Assembly (NCBI RefSeq): GCF_030409055.1
Contig: NZ_CP116619.1
Span: forward strand, 1-64,000
Direction of reading: 5' to 3'
Source of the DNA: Trichocoleus desertorum NBK24
Lineage (GTDB): Bacteria; Cyanobacteriota; Cyanobacteriia; FACHB-46
Length of the DNA: 64,000 bases
Under the pieces are notes generated by a model that searched no databases, was not told where the DNA came from, and worked only from the letters and a program-made list of their open reading frames with translations. Position numbers and translations under genes: made by a program. Positions 1-7,725 of this stretch are shown piece by piece. The first letter of the stretch is position 1. Each line of letters begins with the position of its first letter.

Positions 1-38
1 GATGTACCAACACTTTCAGCAATCGATGGAGTGGACAT

Positions 39-194
39 TTAATTTGTTAACGAGGTCAAATACTGTGTTAAGCGACAATGATCGGCAATCGCTTTGTGAC
101 TCAACTCGTTGGCACGGCGAAATCGCCCCAGGAAATGCCCCAGGCTTTCGCCTTCGTAGGCTTTCACTCGGAATACCCAACTCTCCGATTCCAT
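39..194 (-). pseudogene. tniQ: TniQ N-terminal fragment of a V-K-type CAST
   Basis: Reading starts at the ATG at 194-192, which overlaps the tnsC stop codon as TGATG, so the two were translationally coupled. It gives 51 residues beginning MESESWVFRVKAYEGESLGH and continuing through FLGRFRRANELS, then TAA at 39-41. This is the start of the small TniQ targeting protein of type V-K CRISPR-associated transposons, which is usually about 165 residues, so roughly two thirds is missing. Homology fades after about residue 41, where the sequence becomes AT-rich. TniQ normally links the target-bound effector to the TnsC filament; this fragment lacks the zinc-binding cysteines and is unlikely to work. 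The family call is from recalled motif similarity, not a search. Confidence 0.72.
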
Positions 195-994
195 CACTGG
201 TACTCCGCTGCCGCTTGCGTGAGTAGGTTGAGATCAATGTGCGATCGCTCCTGTAACAACGCTTTTCGGGCCGCATTGCGCAGAATTTCATCCAGTAAGC
301 CCAGGTAGCCACGAGTCACCGTTCCTAGAATCTTTTGCATAGGCGCACTGGTCAGATTTGAGGGCTGGGGCAATTTCAACACATACTCTTCCCAGATAGC
401 AGTTGTATCTTCCAATGTCTGACTATCAAAGCGGTGGAACCGATGACATGCCTAGAGGCGGTTATGCACCTGCTCATCCCGCCGCACTACCGCCTCTAGG
501 CGATCTGTACCCACGAGTACAACGGAGATGTCAAGCAGGTCGAAAATGTCCCGAATCTCTGAGAAGGTTTTGGGGCGAAACCGATGCGCTTCATCCAGGA
601 TGATCATTTCGACCTGACACGATCGCAGCAGGCGATAGACACGATCGCGTAGGTCCGAAATTGTACCGTTAGTGATGCGGTATTTCAAACGCTCTAATAG
701 CCCCACAAACAATTCTCGCTGCCCGGTCTCTGTGGTGGCGTGCCAGTAGATGACGGGAAGGCTCGGTGCATCTCCGCTCGGTGGTTGGGCCGCATACTTC
801 AAGCGGTATGCATCACAGGCCAACGTTTTGCCCGTGCGTGAGTCTCCAATCACGCGACACGCTTGCCGACAATGCCGCTTATCGTCTAACCACGTATGAA
901 ACTGTTGCACCGCTTCGAGTTCGACAAAACATTGACGTTGCAATCGTTCGATCGCCTCTTGCGCTTCACGCTCTATCTTGCGAGTAGGTAGTTT
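194..994 (-). pseudogene. tnsC: TnsC AAA+ ATPase of a V-K-type CAST, interrupted and with an amber codon
   Basis: The reading frame 994-194 encodes an AAA+ regulator with Walker A GDSRTGKT, Walker B MIILDEAH and VLVGTDRL, closely resembling TnsC of type V-K CASTs (about 276 residues). Two lesions are visible. An ISH3-like element sits after the fourth codon: the original ATG and next three codons lie at 2248-2237 (MERI), and removing the element with one copy of its 5-bp duplication rejoins the frame as MERIKLPTRKIE. Second, an in-frame TAG at 452-454 follows DEQVHNRL where relatives have a sense codon, while the frame continues with good similarity (WEEYVLKLP...LLDEILRNAARKAL) to the TGA at 194-196. 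The restored protein would be about 270 residues. TnsC bridges target site and TnsB transposase using ATP. A TTG at 943 could start a shorter product, but the amber codon would still cut it. Confidence 0.85.
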
Positions 995-2231
995 CAGTAG
1001 ATCGCAAATTCTCTAGGAAAGGGGTAGGGTCAGGCTAAAAGCATTAGATCAAGCCATGACGACCTACCCATCTTCATTATCTCCTGCTCCCGCTCTGACC
1101 GATGAAGGGACACTGGAAGCTGCCCTTGATTGTCTACTCGAGTCTGTTCCACTGAACATGAAAGGCGGATACACCCCCCAAGACCTATTCGAGATCCTGC
1201 TGCGGGCTGCCAGCCGAGGCGATAGCATCGAACACACGGCTCAACGCTTGCAAGGTACACCCAGTGGTAATGGTATCCGCTATCACTTGGATAAGTTGGA
1301 TGAGATGGCCACACTGGAGAGCCAACTCAATGCGGCTCTGCAAAGCCGAATTCCACCCAAGATTTGCAGAAGGCAGCATCGCATTGCCATCGATTTACAC
1401 TTAATTCCCTACTACGGCAACCCAAGTGAGGTGGAGGCTCCCTACATCTACCGCTCTCAAGCTAAAGCTGGAACTACCTCATTCTTCGCCTATGCCACAG
1501 TCTATGTTGTCTGTCGTCACAAACGTGTGACCCTAGGGATTCATGCAGTGCATCGTCAAGAAACCTTAGTGGCGACCCTGACTTATTTGCTCGCAAGGTT
1601 GAGTCCGCTGCGAGTCCGAGTCAAACGGCTTTACCTGGACCGAGGGTTCTATAGTGTCCCTGTCATCCGTTGGCTGAAGGCATTGCAGATTCCCTTCCTG
1701 ATGCCTGCGGTGATTCGGGGCAAAACTGGAGGAACCCGTCAACTGCTAAGGGGACGGCGCAGCTACCAGACACCCTACACCCTCAACAGTCCCCAGTATG
1801 GTTCGGTCAACTGTCAGATGCGGGTGATTTGTAACTATTACAAAGGGCTCAAGGGCAAGCATGGGATTCAATACACTGTCTATGTGCTGCATCGGGTGAA
1901 GGTTGCCCTGCACCAGACCCATCGGCATTACAGAGACCGTTTTGGCATTGAAACCAGTTACAGGATCAAGAACCAGTGTCGCATCCGCACCACGAGTAAA
2001 AATCCTGTAACCCGCTTTCTGTTTGTCGCTCTAGCGTTTGTCCTAGTCAATCTTTGGGTGTATTTGCTGTGGTTCTTTATCAGTCGGACACAACGAGGAG
2101 GGCGAGTGGTTTACCGAGAACTGTTTGCCCTCAAGACAATGCTGGAATTCCTGTCCCAGGCAGTGGAGCGGCATTTTCCAGTCATCACAGCCATCTACTT
2201 ACCCGCTCTGGAATGAATTTGCGATCTACTG
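995..2231 (+). mobile_element. ISH3-like insertion sequence, copy 1 (1237 bp)
   Basis: Both ends carry the same 17-bp inverted repeat, CAGTAGATCGCAAATTC at 995-1011 and its complement ending at 2231. The flanks carry a 5-bp duplication, AGTTT, at 990-994 and 2232-2236. An almost identical copy of the same length lies at 59180-60416 with its own duplication. The element splits tnsC after codon four. Assignment to the ISH3 group of the IS4 superfamily rests on the transposase motifs. Confidence 0.93.
1056..2216 (+). CDS. ISH3-like DDE transposase (copy 1)
   Basis: A 386-residue transposase filling the element. Visible RNase H-fold motifs are IAIDLHLIPYYG (first Asp, about residue 113), KRLYLDRGFYSV (second Asp, about residue 195) and DRFGIETSYR (Glu, about residue 295), the spacing seen in ISH3-type and other IS4-superfamily enzymes. 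The hydrophobic stretch near residues 320-345 (FLFVALAFVLVNLWVYLLWF) is usual for these C-termini. The frame is intact, and the start ATG lies 61 bp inside the left end. It catalyses cut-and-paste movement of its own element. It differs from copy 2 at only a few residues (N/S, R/K, R/W), all in the second half. Nothing suggests it is inactive. Confidence 0.9.
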   Translation: MTTYPSSLSPAPALTDEGTLEAALDCLLESVPLNMKGGYTPQDLFEILLRAASRGDSIEHTAQRLQGTPSGNGIRYHLDKLDEMATLESQLNAALQSRIPPKICRRQHRIAIDLHLIPYYGNPSEVEAPYIYRSQAKAGTTSFFAYATVYVVCRHKRVTLGIHAVHRQETLVATLTYLLARLSPLRVRVKRLYLDRGFYSVPVIRWLKALQIPFLMPAVIRGKTGGTRQLLRGRRSYQTPYTLNSPQYGSVNCQMRVICNYYKGLKGKHGIQYTVYVLHRVKVALHQTHRHYRDRFGIETSYRIKNQCRIRTTSKNPVTRFLFVALAFVLVNLWVYLLWFFISRTQRGGRVVYRELFALKTMLEFLSQAVERHFPVITAIYLPALE

Positions 2232-2259
2232 AGTTTAATCCGTTCCATCTCATCTGACT

Positions 2260-2739
2260 TCACAATAAGCCTGCTTCCCTTTTCAGTTGTTCATAGTCAT
2301 ACACCCGCACATACGGCACGGGCTTTTTCGGCTTTACGGTCTCACTTTCTAACTCGCTGGTCGATTCTTCAGATTTTGCAACCAGCTGTAGCTCTGATTC
2401 TTGAGATGATGCTTTGGCCTTTGACAAGCTAGGCTCATCAATACTTGAGACTTGAATTCCGTTCAGCTTCTGCTTCTTTTGCTGTTGCAGTTTCTTCACT
2501 CGCTCATCGCGATCGTCGTAAGACGACGCGCAAGCTTCGCGCACTTCTGCCAACAACGAGCGGTTATCAATGGCTTTACCTGCGCTTCGCCTCCGTTCAC
2601 TCAAGGCTTGCGCCTCCTTGTAGGACAAGGTTTCGGTTTCCCATCCCACTGCATGAGCTCGGGTCAGAAACACTTCTTTGCCTTCCTGAAGCTGATAGAT
2701 GTAAACCGTTGTGATATCGCGAGGGTTATACCGCACGAC
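2260..2739 (-). pseudogene. tnsB: TnsB C-terminal segment of a V-K-type CAST
   Basis: This frame reads RYNPRDITTVYIYQ, then EVFLTRAHAVGWETETLSY and SNRSLL-like NRSLLAEVREA, and ends VRVYDYEQLKREAGLL before the TGA at 2260-2262. It matches the C-terminal domain and basic tail of V-K TnsB, the DDE transposase that cuts and joins transposon ends. The stop is 11 bp before the original tnsC start at 2248, so the genes formed one operon. An IS4-family element separates it from the upstream tnsB piece at 4009-4295. The junction residues V-V-R-Y-N-P-R-D are regenerated when that element and one 10-bp duplication are removed. The C-terminal tail, rich in Lys, Ser and Glu, is where TnsC contact is expected from known relatives. 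Confidence 0.82.
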
Positions 2740-4008
2740 CTGGTGGGGGGACAGAAGGGCTTACAAAGTAGAGCGAATCAGAGACATAGCCCGTTGACCT
2801 CGTTGATAAAACGGTCGTTTTCCAGGGCTCAGTTGCAATAAGGCATTCACTAAATCCGCACAGGTGTCGGCAAAGTTAACCCAGCCATAGGCATACAAAC
2901 CCGTATAAAAATGGCTATGTCTCGGGTGACTTCGTGGCGATTGGGAGGGACGAGCAATGTAATGAGCCACTCCTCGTTGACGCAGTTTTTGTCCCACAAA
3001 AGTTGCCGCTCCATAGGCCAAAGTCAGGACTAACAACAAGGCAATTAAGCGATTGCCTTTGAGTCCGGTTCCCTCCAGGTGGTAACCTCCGCTTTTACAA
3101 TCTCTGAACATTTGCTCAATGCCCATGCGCTTGGCATAGGCTCGAGTTGCCGCTTGCAAGGATGACAGGTTGGTTAACAAGAACCACCCTTCTTTAGCGA
3201 CTTTGCCTCGGTATTTGCCTCGCCAACAAGCGGCTACTTGAAAGCCACTGGCTTGATGCGTTTTTGTGACATTGACTCCACGAAAAAATGCCTGCATTCC
3301 AGGCTTCAACCCCAACTGCTTCAATTGTTGCCAATCGCCATCCCAACGCTGCAAATATTCATGACAGCGCAAGCGCAAACAAAAGTAGACGCTTTGGTGG
3401 CTCAGCCATCGAGCGAGTTTGATTGCACAAAACTCACGGTCGCCTAGAACCACGACTTTGTACTCTTTCAGAGGTTGCAACGCCTTGAGTAATACCTTCT
3501 TTTGTTCCTTAAAGTTGCTGCTCCCGAGATGCGATAGTTCTATCCAGTAAATCGGAATGGCTCGACCGGATTGCACCCAACTGAGTACTAATAAATTCGT
3601 TTGCTTCCATTGCGTGCGGTCTAGGGCAACATAGATGCTCGCACCGGGTGCATGAATCTCGTGTAACTGTTCAATCAGAATTGGGTGCCAGAGGCGTTCA
3701 AAACTTAACTCGCTTAAACTCAAAAAGCGTTTTAACTTCCGTAGACGGCTTGCGCTTTGAATCGGGATTGGTAGATTCGCGGCCAGAGATTCGAGCTTGA
3801 TCGTTTTGAGGGTTTGTAAGAGTTGAATCACCAACAGGAGTAGGAGAAATTGAGCCCGACTGAGGCAGGAGCGCAGATGAGTTTGGTAGAATTCAGGCAT
3901 CTTGATTATGGAAGGTCTTCTCAACAAGCGGGGACCTTTTTTTCTTTGCCTATTGTCCCTCAAACCTCCACTACATCTGTCTTAGAAACCCCTCTGTCCC
4001 CCCACCAG
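2740..4008 (-). mobile_element. IS4-family insertion sequence inside tnsB (1269 bp)
   Basis: The ends are inverted repeats beginning CTGGTGGGGGGACAGA, 16 bp identical at each end. They are flanked by a perfect 10-bp duplication ACCGCACGAC at 2730-2739 and 4009-4018. Ten-base duplications are typical of IS4-type elements. Its removal restores tnsB in frame, so the insertion is a clean transposition event into a formerly intact gene. Confidence 0.94.
2761..3900 (-). CDS. IS4-family DDE transposase
   Basis: About 379 residues from the ATG at 3900-3898 (MPEFYQTHLRSCLSR). A start further upstream at 3963 is open, but the related transposase at the right edge of the window aligns from this methionine. 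Catalytic motifs are YVALDRTQW (Asp 1), VVVLGDREFCAIKLARWL (Asp 2) and the IS4 signature Y-x2-R-x3-E-x6-K, seen as YAKRMGIEQMFRDCK. The frame is intact, so this copy could still be mobile. It is a paralogue of, not a copy of, the IS4-type enzyme at 61098-62240. Confidence 0.9.
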   Translation of the reverse strand: MPEFYQTHLRSCLSRAQFLLLLLVIQLLQTLKTIKLESLAANLPIPIQSASRLRKLKRFLSLSELSFERLWHPILIEQLHEIHAPGASIYVALDRTQWKQTNLLVLSWVQSGRAIPIYWIELSHLGSSNFKEQKKVLLKALQPLKEYKVVVLGDREFCAIKLARWLSHQSVYFCLRLRCHEYLQRWDGDWQQLKQLGLKPGMQAFFRGVNVTKTHQASGFQVAACWRGKYRGKVAKEGWFLLTNLSSLQAATRAYAKRMGIEQMFRDCKSGGYHLEGTGLKGNRLIALLLVLTLAYGAATFVGQKLRQRGVAHYIARPSQSPRSHPRHSHFYTGLYAYGWVNFADTCADLVNALLQLSPGKRPFYQRGQRAMSLIRSTL

Positions 4009-4295
4009 ACCGCACGACAATGGATTCACCCGCATAAGCAGCTAAATGCTCTCCCTGGTAGGTCAGGTTGGCAAACTGAATATAACCACTGCGATAAACC
4101 ATACGGCGATCCCGCCGCATCAGGCACAGGTCTAACTCCCGCTCGCCTAACAACGGCAGTTGGGCAATACGCCCCGCTTCCCAGCGCCCAATTCGGCTTT
4201 GATCCCCCATCCGCGCATCAATCCCCTGATTGTAGTGATCCACCAGGTAGCGCACCAGCAACTTTTCCAGGTTCAGAGCTACCCGCACAATCGCT
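4009..4295 (-). pseudogene. tnsB: TnsB internal segment, 5' side lost
   Basis: The minus-strand frame reads ALNLEKLLVRYLVDHYNQGI, DARMGDQ, RWEAGRIAQLPLL, ERELDLCLM and AAYAGESIVVR. This is the region just after the DDE core of V-K TnsB, continuing into the piece at 2260-2739 once the intervening IS4-family element is removed. Recognisable TnsB sequence stops at about 4295, where an IS1380-like coding remnant on the other strand begins. The N-terminal DNA-binding and catalytic part of TnsB is therefore absent and no transposase activity is possible. The boundary looks like a deletion or recombination junction rather than a simple insertion, because no tnsB sequence is seen beyond the IS1380 remnant. 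Confidence 0.8.
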
Positions 4296-4653
4296 ATATG
4301 ACTCCTTCTATGTCAAACGAGGAGCAGACAGCGAACATCGCATCAAAGAACTCAAGCTGGGCATTCAAGCCGACCGCCTCAGTTGCCATACCTTTGTTGC
4401 TAATCAGTTTCGACTGCTGTTGGCGCAAGCCGCTTACATCCTGATGCTGACCATTCGTCATGCGGCTAGGGGCACTCAGTTTGCTACAGCTCAAGTCGAA
4501 CGTTTGCGTTCGATGTTAATCAAAGGGGCGGCTAGGGTGACGGTTTCTGTCCGACGCATCCTGGTGGAGTTAGCGGCTTACTCTCCCTTTGCCCATGAAC
4601 TCAAGCAGATTGTCCAACGTTTGTTGAACTCCACAGCACTGGCATTAGGCTAA
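4296..4653 (+). pseudogene. IS1380-family transposase, C-terminal remnant
   Basis: The frame reads YDSFYVKRGADSEHRIKELK, then LGIQADRLSCHTFVANQFRL and ends ALALG before TAA at 4651-4653. R-x2-x2-E-x-R-I-K-E-L-K followed by N-x-F-R-L-L-L is the C-terminal signature of IS1380-type transposases. About 118 residues of an expected 430 or so remain, without the two catalytic aspartates. The open frame extends upstream to 3850, but that part is only antisense to tnsB and the IS4-family element. The sequence CTGACCCTCAATAGG ending at 4671 may be the element's right inverted repeat, though the left end is missing so this cannot be confirmed here. Confidence 0.7.
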
Positions 4654-4671
4654 TGTCTGACCCTCAATAGG

Positions 4672-5022
4672 AGTCGTGTATCTATTTGCCCTCCAGCATC
4701 GCTCTTTTAGCCGTTTTGGGCTCCATTTAAGCTTTTTAATAGCACCTGCATCTTAGTAGTCTCGGTTGTTTTTTGAATCTCACCTCTTTCGCCCTCCTTT
4801 GCTACTCCTCATGAATAATGCAGGTTAGGCTCTTATAATGGGTGAGGCATGATGTTTCATCAAACCACTTAGTTCCTCTCACGAAGGGTACTTCTTCAAG
4901 GACTAAACGATAGGACTCAAAATTTCAGTTCAGGCCTATTCGTTACTCTGCAGTCGCTACTATTAAGGAGCTAGGTTGAGACCTTGCATGGAGTTGTTGC
5001 TGAGGACAAGTGGAACAGAGGA
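4672..5022. other. Gene-free stretch before the stressosome operon
   Basis: No supported gene. It joins the mobile-element remnant to chromosomal sequence and must hold the promoter of the operon starting at 5023. A plausible -10 like TATAAT occurs at about 4835 (CTCTTATAATGGG), but the start of transcription cannot be fixed. No CAST end repeats were recognised here. Confidence 0.4.
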
Positions 5023-5871
5023 ATGGGTAGTAAAATTCCTGAAATTCTTGATAGATATGGAGCCGACCTCCTAACAGAGTGGCTTCAGGAGGTTCTGAGT
5101 GGCGGCAATCGGCGCGGCCTGATCAAGGAAGCAGAACTACGGGAGGAGTGCCGAGAGTTTATTCACTTGTTTCGTCAGGCTGTCCATCAAAATAGCCTGA
5201 GTGACATCCACTCAAGCCCTTGGAATGAAATGCGGGACTTGTTGAGTAACATTTCTCGTATCCGATCGCAGAAAGGTTCCTCTCCCTCGGAAACGGCTAG
5301 ATTTGTTTTCTCCTTCAAGCAACCGTTATTTTCCCGTCTCCGCCAAGAGCTGGCTCAGGATGGAACCGCTTTAGTTGAAGATATTTGTACAGCCACTACT
5401 CTCCTGGATCAGTTGGGGCTGTTTACGACAGAAGTGTATCAAAAGAATCGGGAAGAAGTCATTTTGCGGCAGCAGGAAGAGTTGCTAGAGCTATCTACCC
5501 CTGTAGTTAAGCTATGGGAAGGAGTTTTAGCGTTGCCCATTATTGGAACGTTGGATAGTGCTCGGACTCAAGTCGTGATGGAATCGCTGCTTCAGAAAAT
5601 TGTTGAGACGGGTTCTGATATTGCGATTATTGATATTACGGGTGTGCCCACAGTTGATACTTTAACGGCACAGCACTTACTTAAAACGATTACTGCTGCC
5701 CGCTTAATGGGGGCTGAATGTATCATCAGTGGTATTCGTCCTCAAATTGCTCAAACTATTGTCTATTTGGGTGTTGATCTAGCAGGAGTTACAACCAAAT
5801 CTAGCTTGGCTGATGCTTTTAAGCTGGCTCTCCAGCGCACAGGCATGAAGATTATTCGCCCTCAAGCTTAA
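5023..5871 (+). CDS. rsbR: RsbR-type stressosome sensor/co-antagonist (RsbRD N-domain plus STAS)
   Basis: The likely start is the ATG at 5023 (MGSKIPEILDRYGADLLTEW), giving 282 residues; an upstream TTG at 4984 is open but adds an unconserved lead. Residues 1-155 are the all-helical RsbR N-terminal sensor region, and residues 160-280 a STAS domain. Both threonines phosphorylated by RsbT in Bacillus RsbR are present in the same motifs: Thr213 in GVPTVDTLTA and Thr245 in SGIRPQIAQT. In known systems RsbR and RsbS form the large cytoplasmic stressosome shell that holds RsbT until stress. It is the first gene of a tight operon (next gene 15 bp downstream). What this N-domain senses cannot be told from sequence; no haem or flavin motif is evident. 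Confidence 0.88.
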   Translation: MGSKIPEILDRYGADLLTEWLQEVLSGGNRRGLIKEAELREECREFIHLFRQAVHQNSLSDIHSSPWNEMRDLLSNISRIRSQKGSSPSETARFVFSFKQPLFSRLRQELAQDGTALVEDICTATTLLDQLGLFTTEVYQKNREEVILRQQEELLELSTPVVKLWEGVLALPIIGTLDSARTQVVMESLLQKIVETGSDIAIIDITGVPTVDTLTAQHLLKTITAARLMGAECIISGIRPQIAQTIVYLGVDLAGVTTKSSLADAFKLALQRTGMKIIRPQA

Positions 5872-5886
5872 GGATCTAGGAGCATT

Positions 5887-6315
5887 ATGGAACGTATTCC
5901 AATTCTCCAGATGGGTGATTTCTTGTTGGTGACGATCCAAGTGGATATGCACGATCGCCTAGCCATGACTTTGCAGGATGATCTCACGACTCGCATTAGC
6001 CAAGTGAGTGCTCGTGGGGTCTTGATTGATATTTCTGCCCTAGAAATTGTCGATTCGTTTATAGGCAGGGTCTTGGGCAATATTGCCAAAATGGCGCAGG
6101 TTCTGGATGCGGAAACTGTGGTGGTGGGTATGCAGCCCGCAGTGGCAATTACCTTAGTAGAACTGGGTCTATCACTGACGGGTATTCGTACTGCGCTTAA
6201 TGTGGAAAAAGGCATGATGCTTCTGCGCTCAGCGCTACATCAAGACAATTTAGGGAAGGATGGGACATCGCCCGTGTTGCCAGAGGAGCATGCAGGCGTA
6301 TATGGGGAAATGTGA
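5887..6315 (+). CDS. rsbS: RsbS stressosome scaffold (STAS)
   Basis: 142 residues, essentially a single STAS domain with a 25-residue tail. The conserved phosphorylation motif DSFIGR is present with Ser57 at the position modified by RsbT in Bacillus RsbS. The N-terminus MERIPILQMGDFLLVTIQVD is the typical RsbS start. It lies 15 bp after rsbR and 4 bp before rsbT, with a good GGATCTAGGAG leader. In characterised systems RsbS forms the stressosome core with RsbR and inhibits RsbT until phosphorylated. Confidence 0.9.
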   Translation: MERIPILQMGDFLLVTIQVDMHDRLAMTLQDDLTTRISQVSARGVLIDISALEIVDSFIGRVLGNIAKMAQVLDAETVVVGMQPAVAITLVELGLSLTGIRTALNVEKGMMLLRSALHQDNLGKDGTSPVLPEEHAGVYGEM

Positions 6316-6319
6316 AATC

Positions 6320-6700
6320 ATGAGTATCCAATCCTCTGCGGATGTGGTGCTGGTACGGCAAGCGGTGCGCCAGGTAGCAATTGAGGTGGGATTCAGCTTG
6401 GTTGACCAGACTAAAATTGTGACTGCGGCTAGCGAGTTAGCTCGTAATACGTTGGACTATGGGGGAGGTGGCACCGCCACGATAGAAGCGTTGCAGGAAG
6501 CTAATCGACGAGGGCTGCGCTTGACTTTTGCAGATCAGGGGCCTGGAATTCCAGATATTGACCTTGCTCTGAAAGATGGCTACACCACTGGAAATGGTTT
6601 AGGAATGGGCCTCAGTGGAGCTAAACGCTTGGTGAATGAGTTTGGCATTATTTCTCAAGTTGGAGAAGGCACAACCGTGACGGTGACAAAGTGGAAATGA
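6320..6700 (+). CDS. rsbT: RsbT stressosome switch kinase (HATPase_c)
   Basis: The ATG at 6320 is 4 bp after the rsbS stop; an upstream in-frame start at 6260 would lie inside rsbS and is not needed. 126 residues with a GHKL ATP-binding fold: the N-box AASELARNTLDYGGGG, G1 DQGPGIPD and G2 GNGLGMGLSGAKRL. RsbT phosphorylates RsbR threonines and RsbS serine, leaves the stressosome, and in Bacillus activates the RsbU phosphatase. No rsbU or sigma-B gene follows here, so its downstream partner is probably one of the next three gene products. Confidence 0.9.
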   Translation: MSIQSSADVVLVRQAVRQVAIEVGFSLVDQTKIVTAASELARNTLDYGGGGTATIEALQEANRRGLRLTFADQGPGIPDIDLALKDGYTTGNGLGMGLSGAKRLVNEFGIISQVGEGTTVTVTKWK

Positions 6701-6707
6701 AGCAACT

Positions 6708-7724
6708 ATGACCCACCCCATCGTTCTGTCGGTTGTAGAACCTAGTCAAGCGGGTGAAGCACGACGCAAGGCGGCCTCTCTAGCAATCCGTCTGGGTTTT
6801 AGTGAGGTAGATCAAGGTAAGGTGGGAATTGTCGTTACAGAGGTGGCCAATAACCTGGTGAAACATGCTCAGGAAGGCTGCTTGCTGTTGCGATCGCTGG
6901 AGCAGAGAGGGGCGGTGGGTCTAGAAGTTCTCTCCTTGGATAAAGGCCCAGGAATGATGGATGTAGGTAGGTGCCTACAGGATGGGTTTTCGACCGGGGG
7001 CACTTCTGGAACGGGGCTAGGCGCGATTCAGCGACTCTCGGATCGCTTTGAGATCTATTCAGTTCCAGCGGGAACGGCAATTCTTTGTCAGTTGTGGGTA
7101 GATTCTACCTGTCCAAACCTACCTGCGGGAGAGTTGGAGTTGGGTGTGGTTTGCCTCCCCAAACAGGGTGAAGAGGTTTCGGGAGATGCCTATGCCAGCC
7201 AAATGGTGGGCGATCGCCAACTGTTGATGATTGCGGATGGGTTGGGGCATGGCCCCTTAGCAGCTCAAGCTTCCCTGGAGGCGGTGAAGATATTTCAGGA
7301 GCAAGCTCAGCAGGATTCAGCGGCAATCCTGACAGCCATGCATGGAGCTTTGCGGAGTACTCGCGGCGCAGCAGTGGCGATCGCGGCAGTGAACTTGCAA
7401 GAGCAAACTGTGCAGTACGTAGGCGTGGGCAATATTGCAGGGAGACTCTTAGATCCTGAGTCTGCGAACGAACGCAGTACCAGCATGGTGTCTCATAACG
7501 GCACAGTCGGCTTTGAAATGCGCAAAATTCAGACCTTCAACTACTCCTGGATTCGAGGGGGGCTACTGATCATGTATTCCGATGGCTTGAGTACAAAGTG
7601 GCGCTTAGACCGTTATCCTGGCTTGATCAACCAGCATCCTAGCTTGATCGCTGGCATTCTCTATCGAGACTTCAACCGGGAACGGGACGATGTCACAGTG
7701 TTGGTTGCGCGTGAGGCAAATTGA
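6708..7724 (+). CDS. RsbT-like kinase domain fused to an RsbX-like PP2C phosphatase
   Basis: 338 residues, 7 bp after rsbT. Residues 1-135 form a second GHKL domain (N-box VVTEVANNLVKHAQEG, G1 LDKGPGMMD, G2 GTSGTGLGAIQRL). Residues 140-338 form a SpoIIE/PP2C phosphatase with the metal-binding Asp motifs EEVSGDAY, MIADGLGHG, YSDGLS and RDDVTVLVA. In Bacillus RsbX is the short phosphatase that resets the stressosome by dephosphorylating RsbS and RsbR; it has no kinase domain. Here kinase and phosphatase-like activities are joined in one chain. The GHKL half may be an active kinase or a docking module: the ATP-binding motifs look intact. No transmembrane segment is visible. Confidence 0.85.
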   Translation: MTHPIVLSVVEPSQAGEARRKAASLAIRLGFSEVDQGKVGIVVTEVANNLVKHAQEGCLLLRSLEQRGAVGLEVLSLDKGPGMMDVGRCLQDGFSTGGTSGTGLGAIQRLSDRFEIYSVPAGTAILCQLWVDSTCPNLPAGELELGVVCLPKQGEEVSGDAYASQMVGDRQLLMIADGLGHGPLAAQASLEAVKIFQEQAQQDSAAILTAMHGALRSTRGAAVAIAAVNLQEQTVQYVGVGNIAGRLLDPESANERSTSMVSHNGTVGFEMRKIQTFNYSWIRGGLLIMYSDGLSTKWRLDRYPGLINQHPSLIAGILYRDFNRERDDVTVLVAREAN

Positions 7725-7725
7725 A

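Noticed and set aside
3850-4295. Plus-strand open frame of 267 codons as one protein.
   Set aside because: Only its C-terminal 118 codons are a real transposase remnant; the first part is antisense to the IS4-family element and tnsB.
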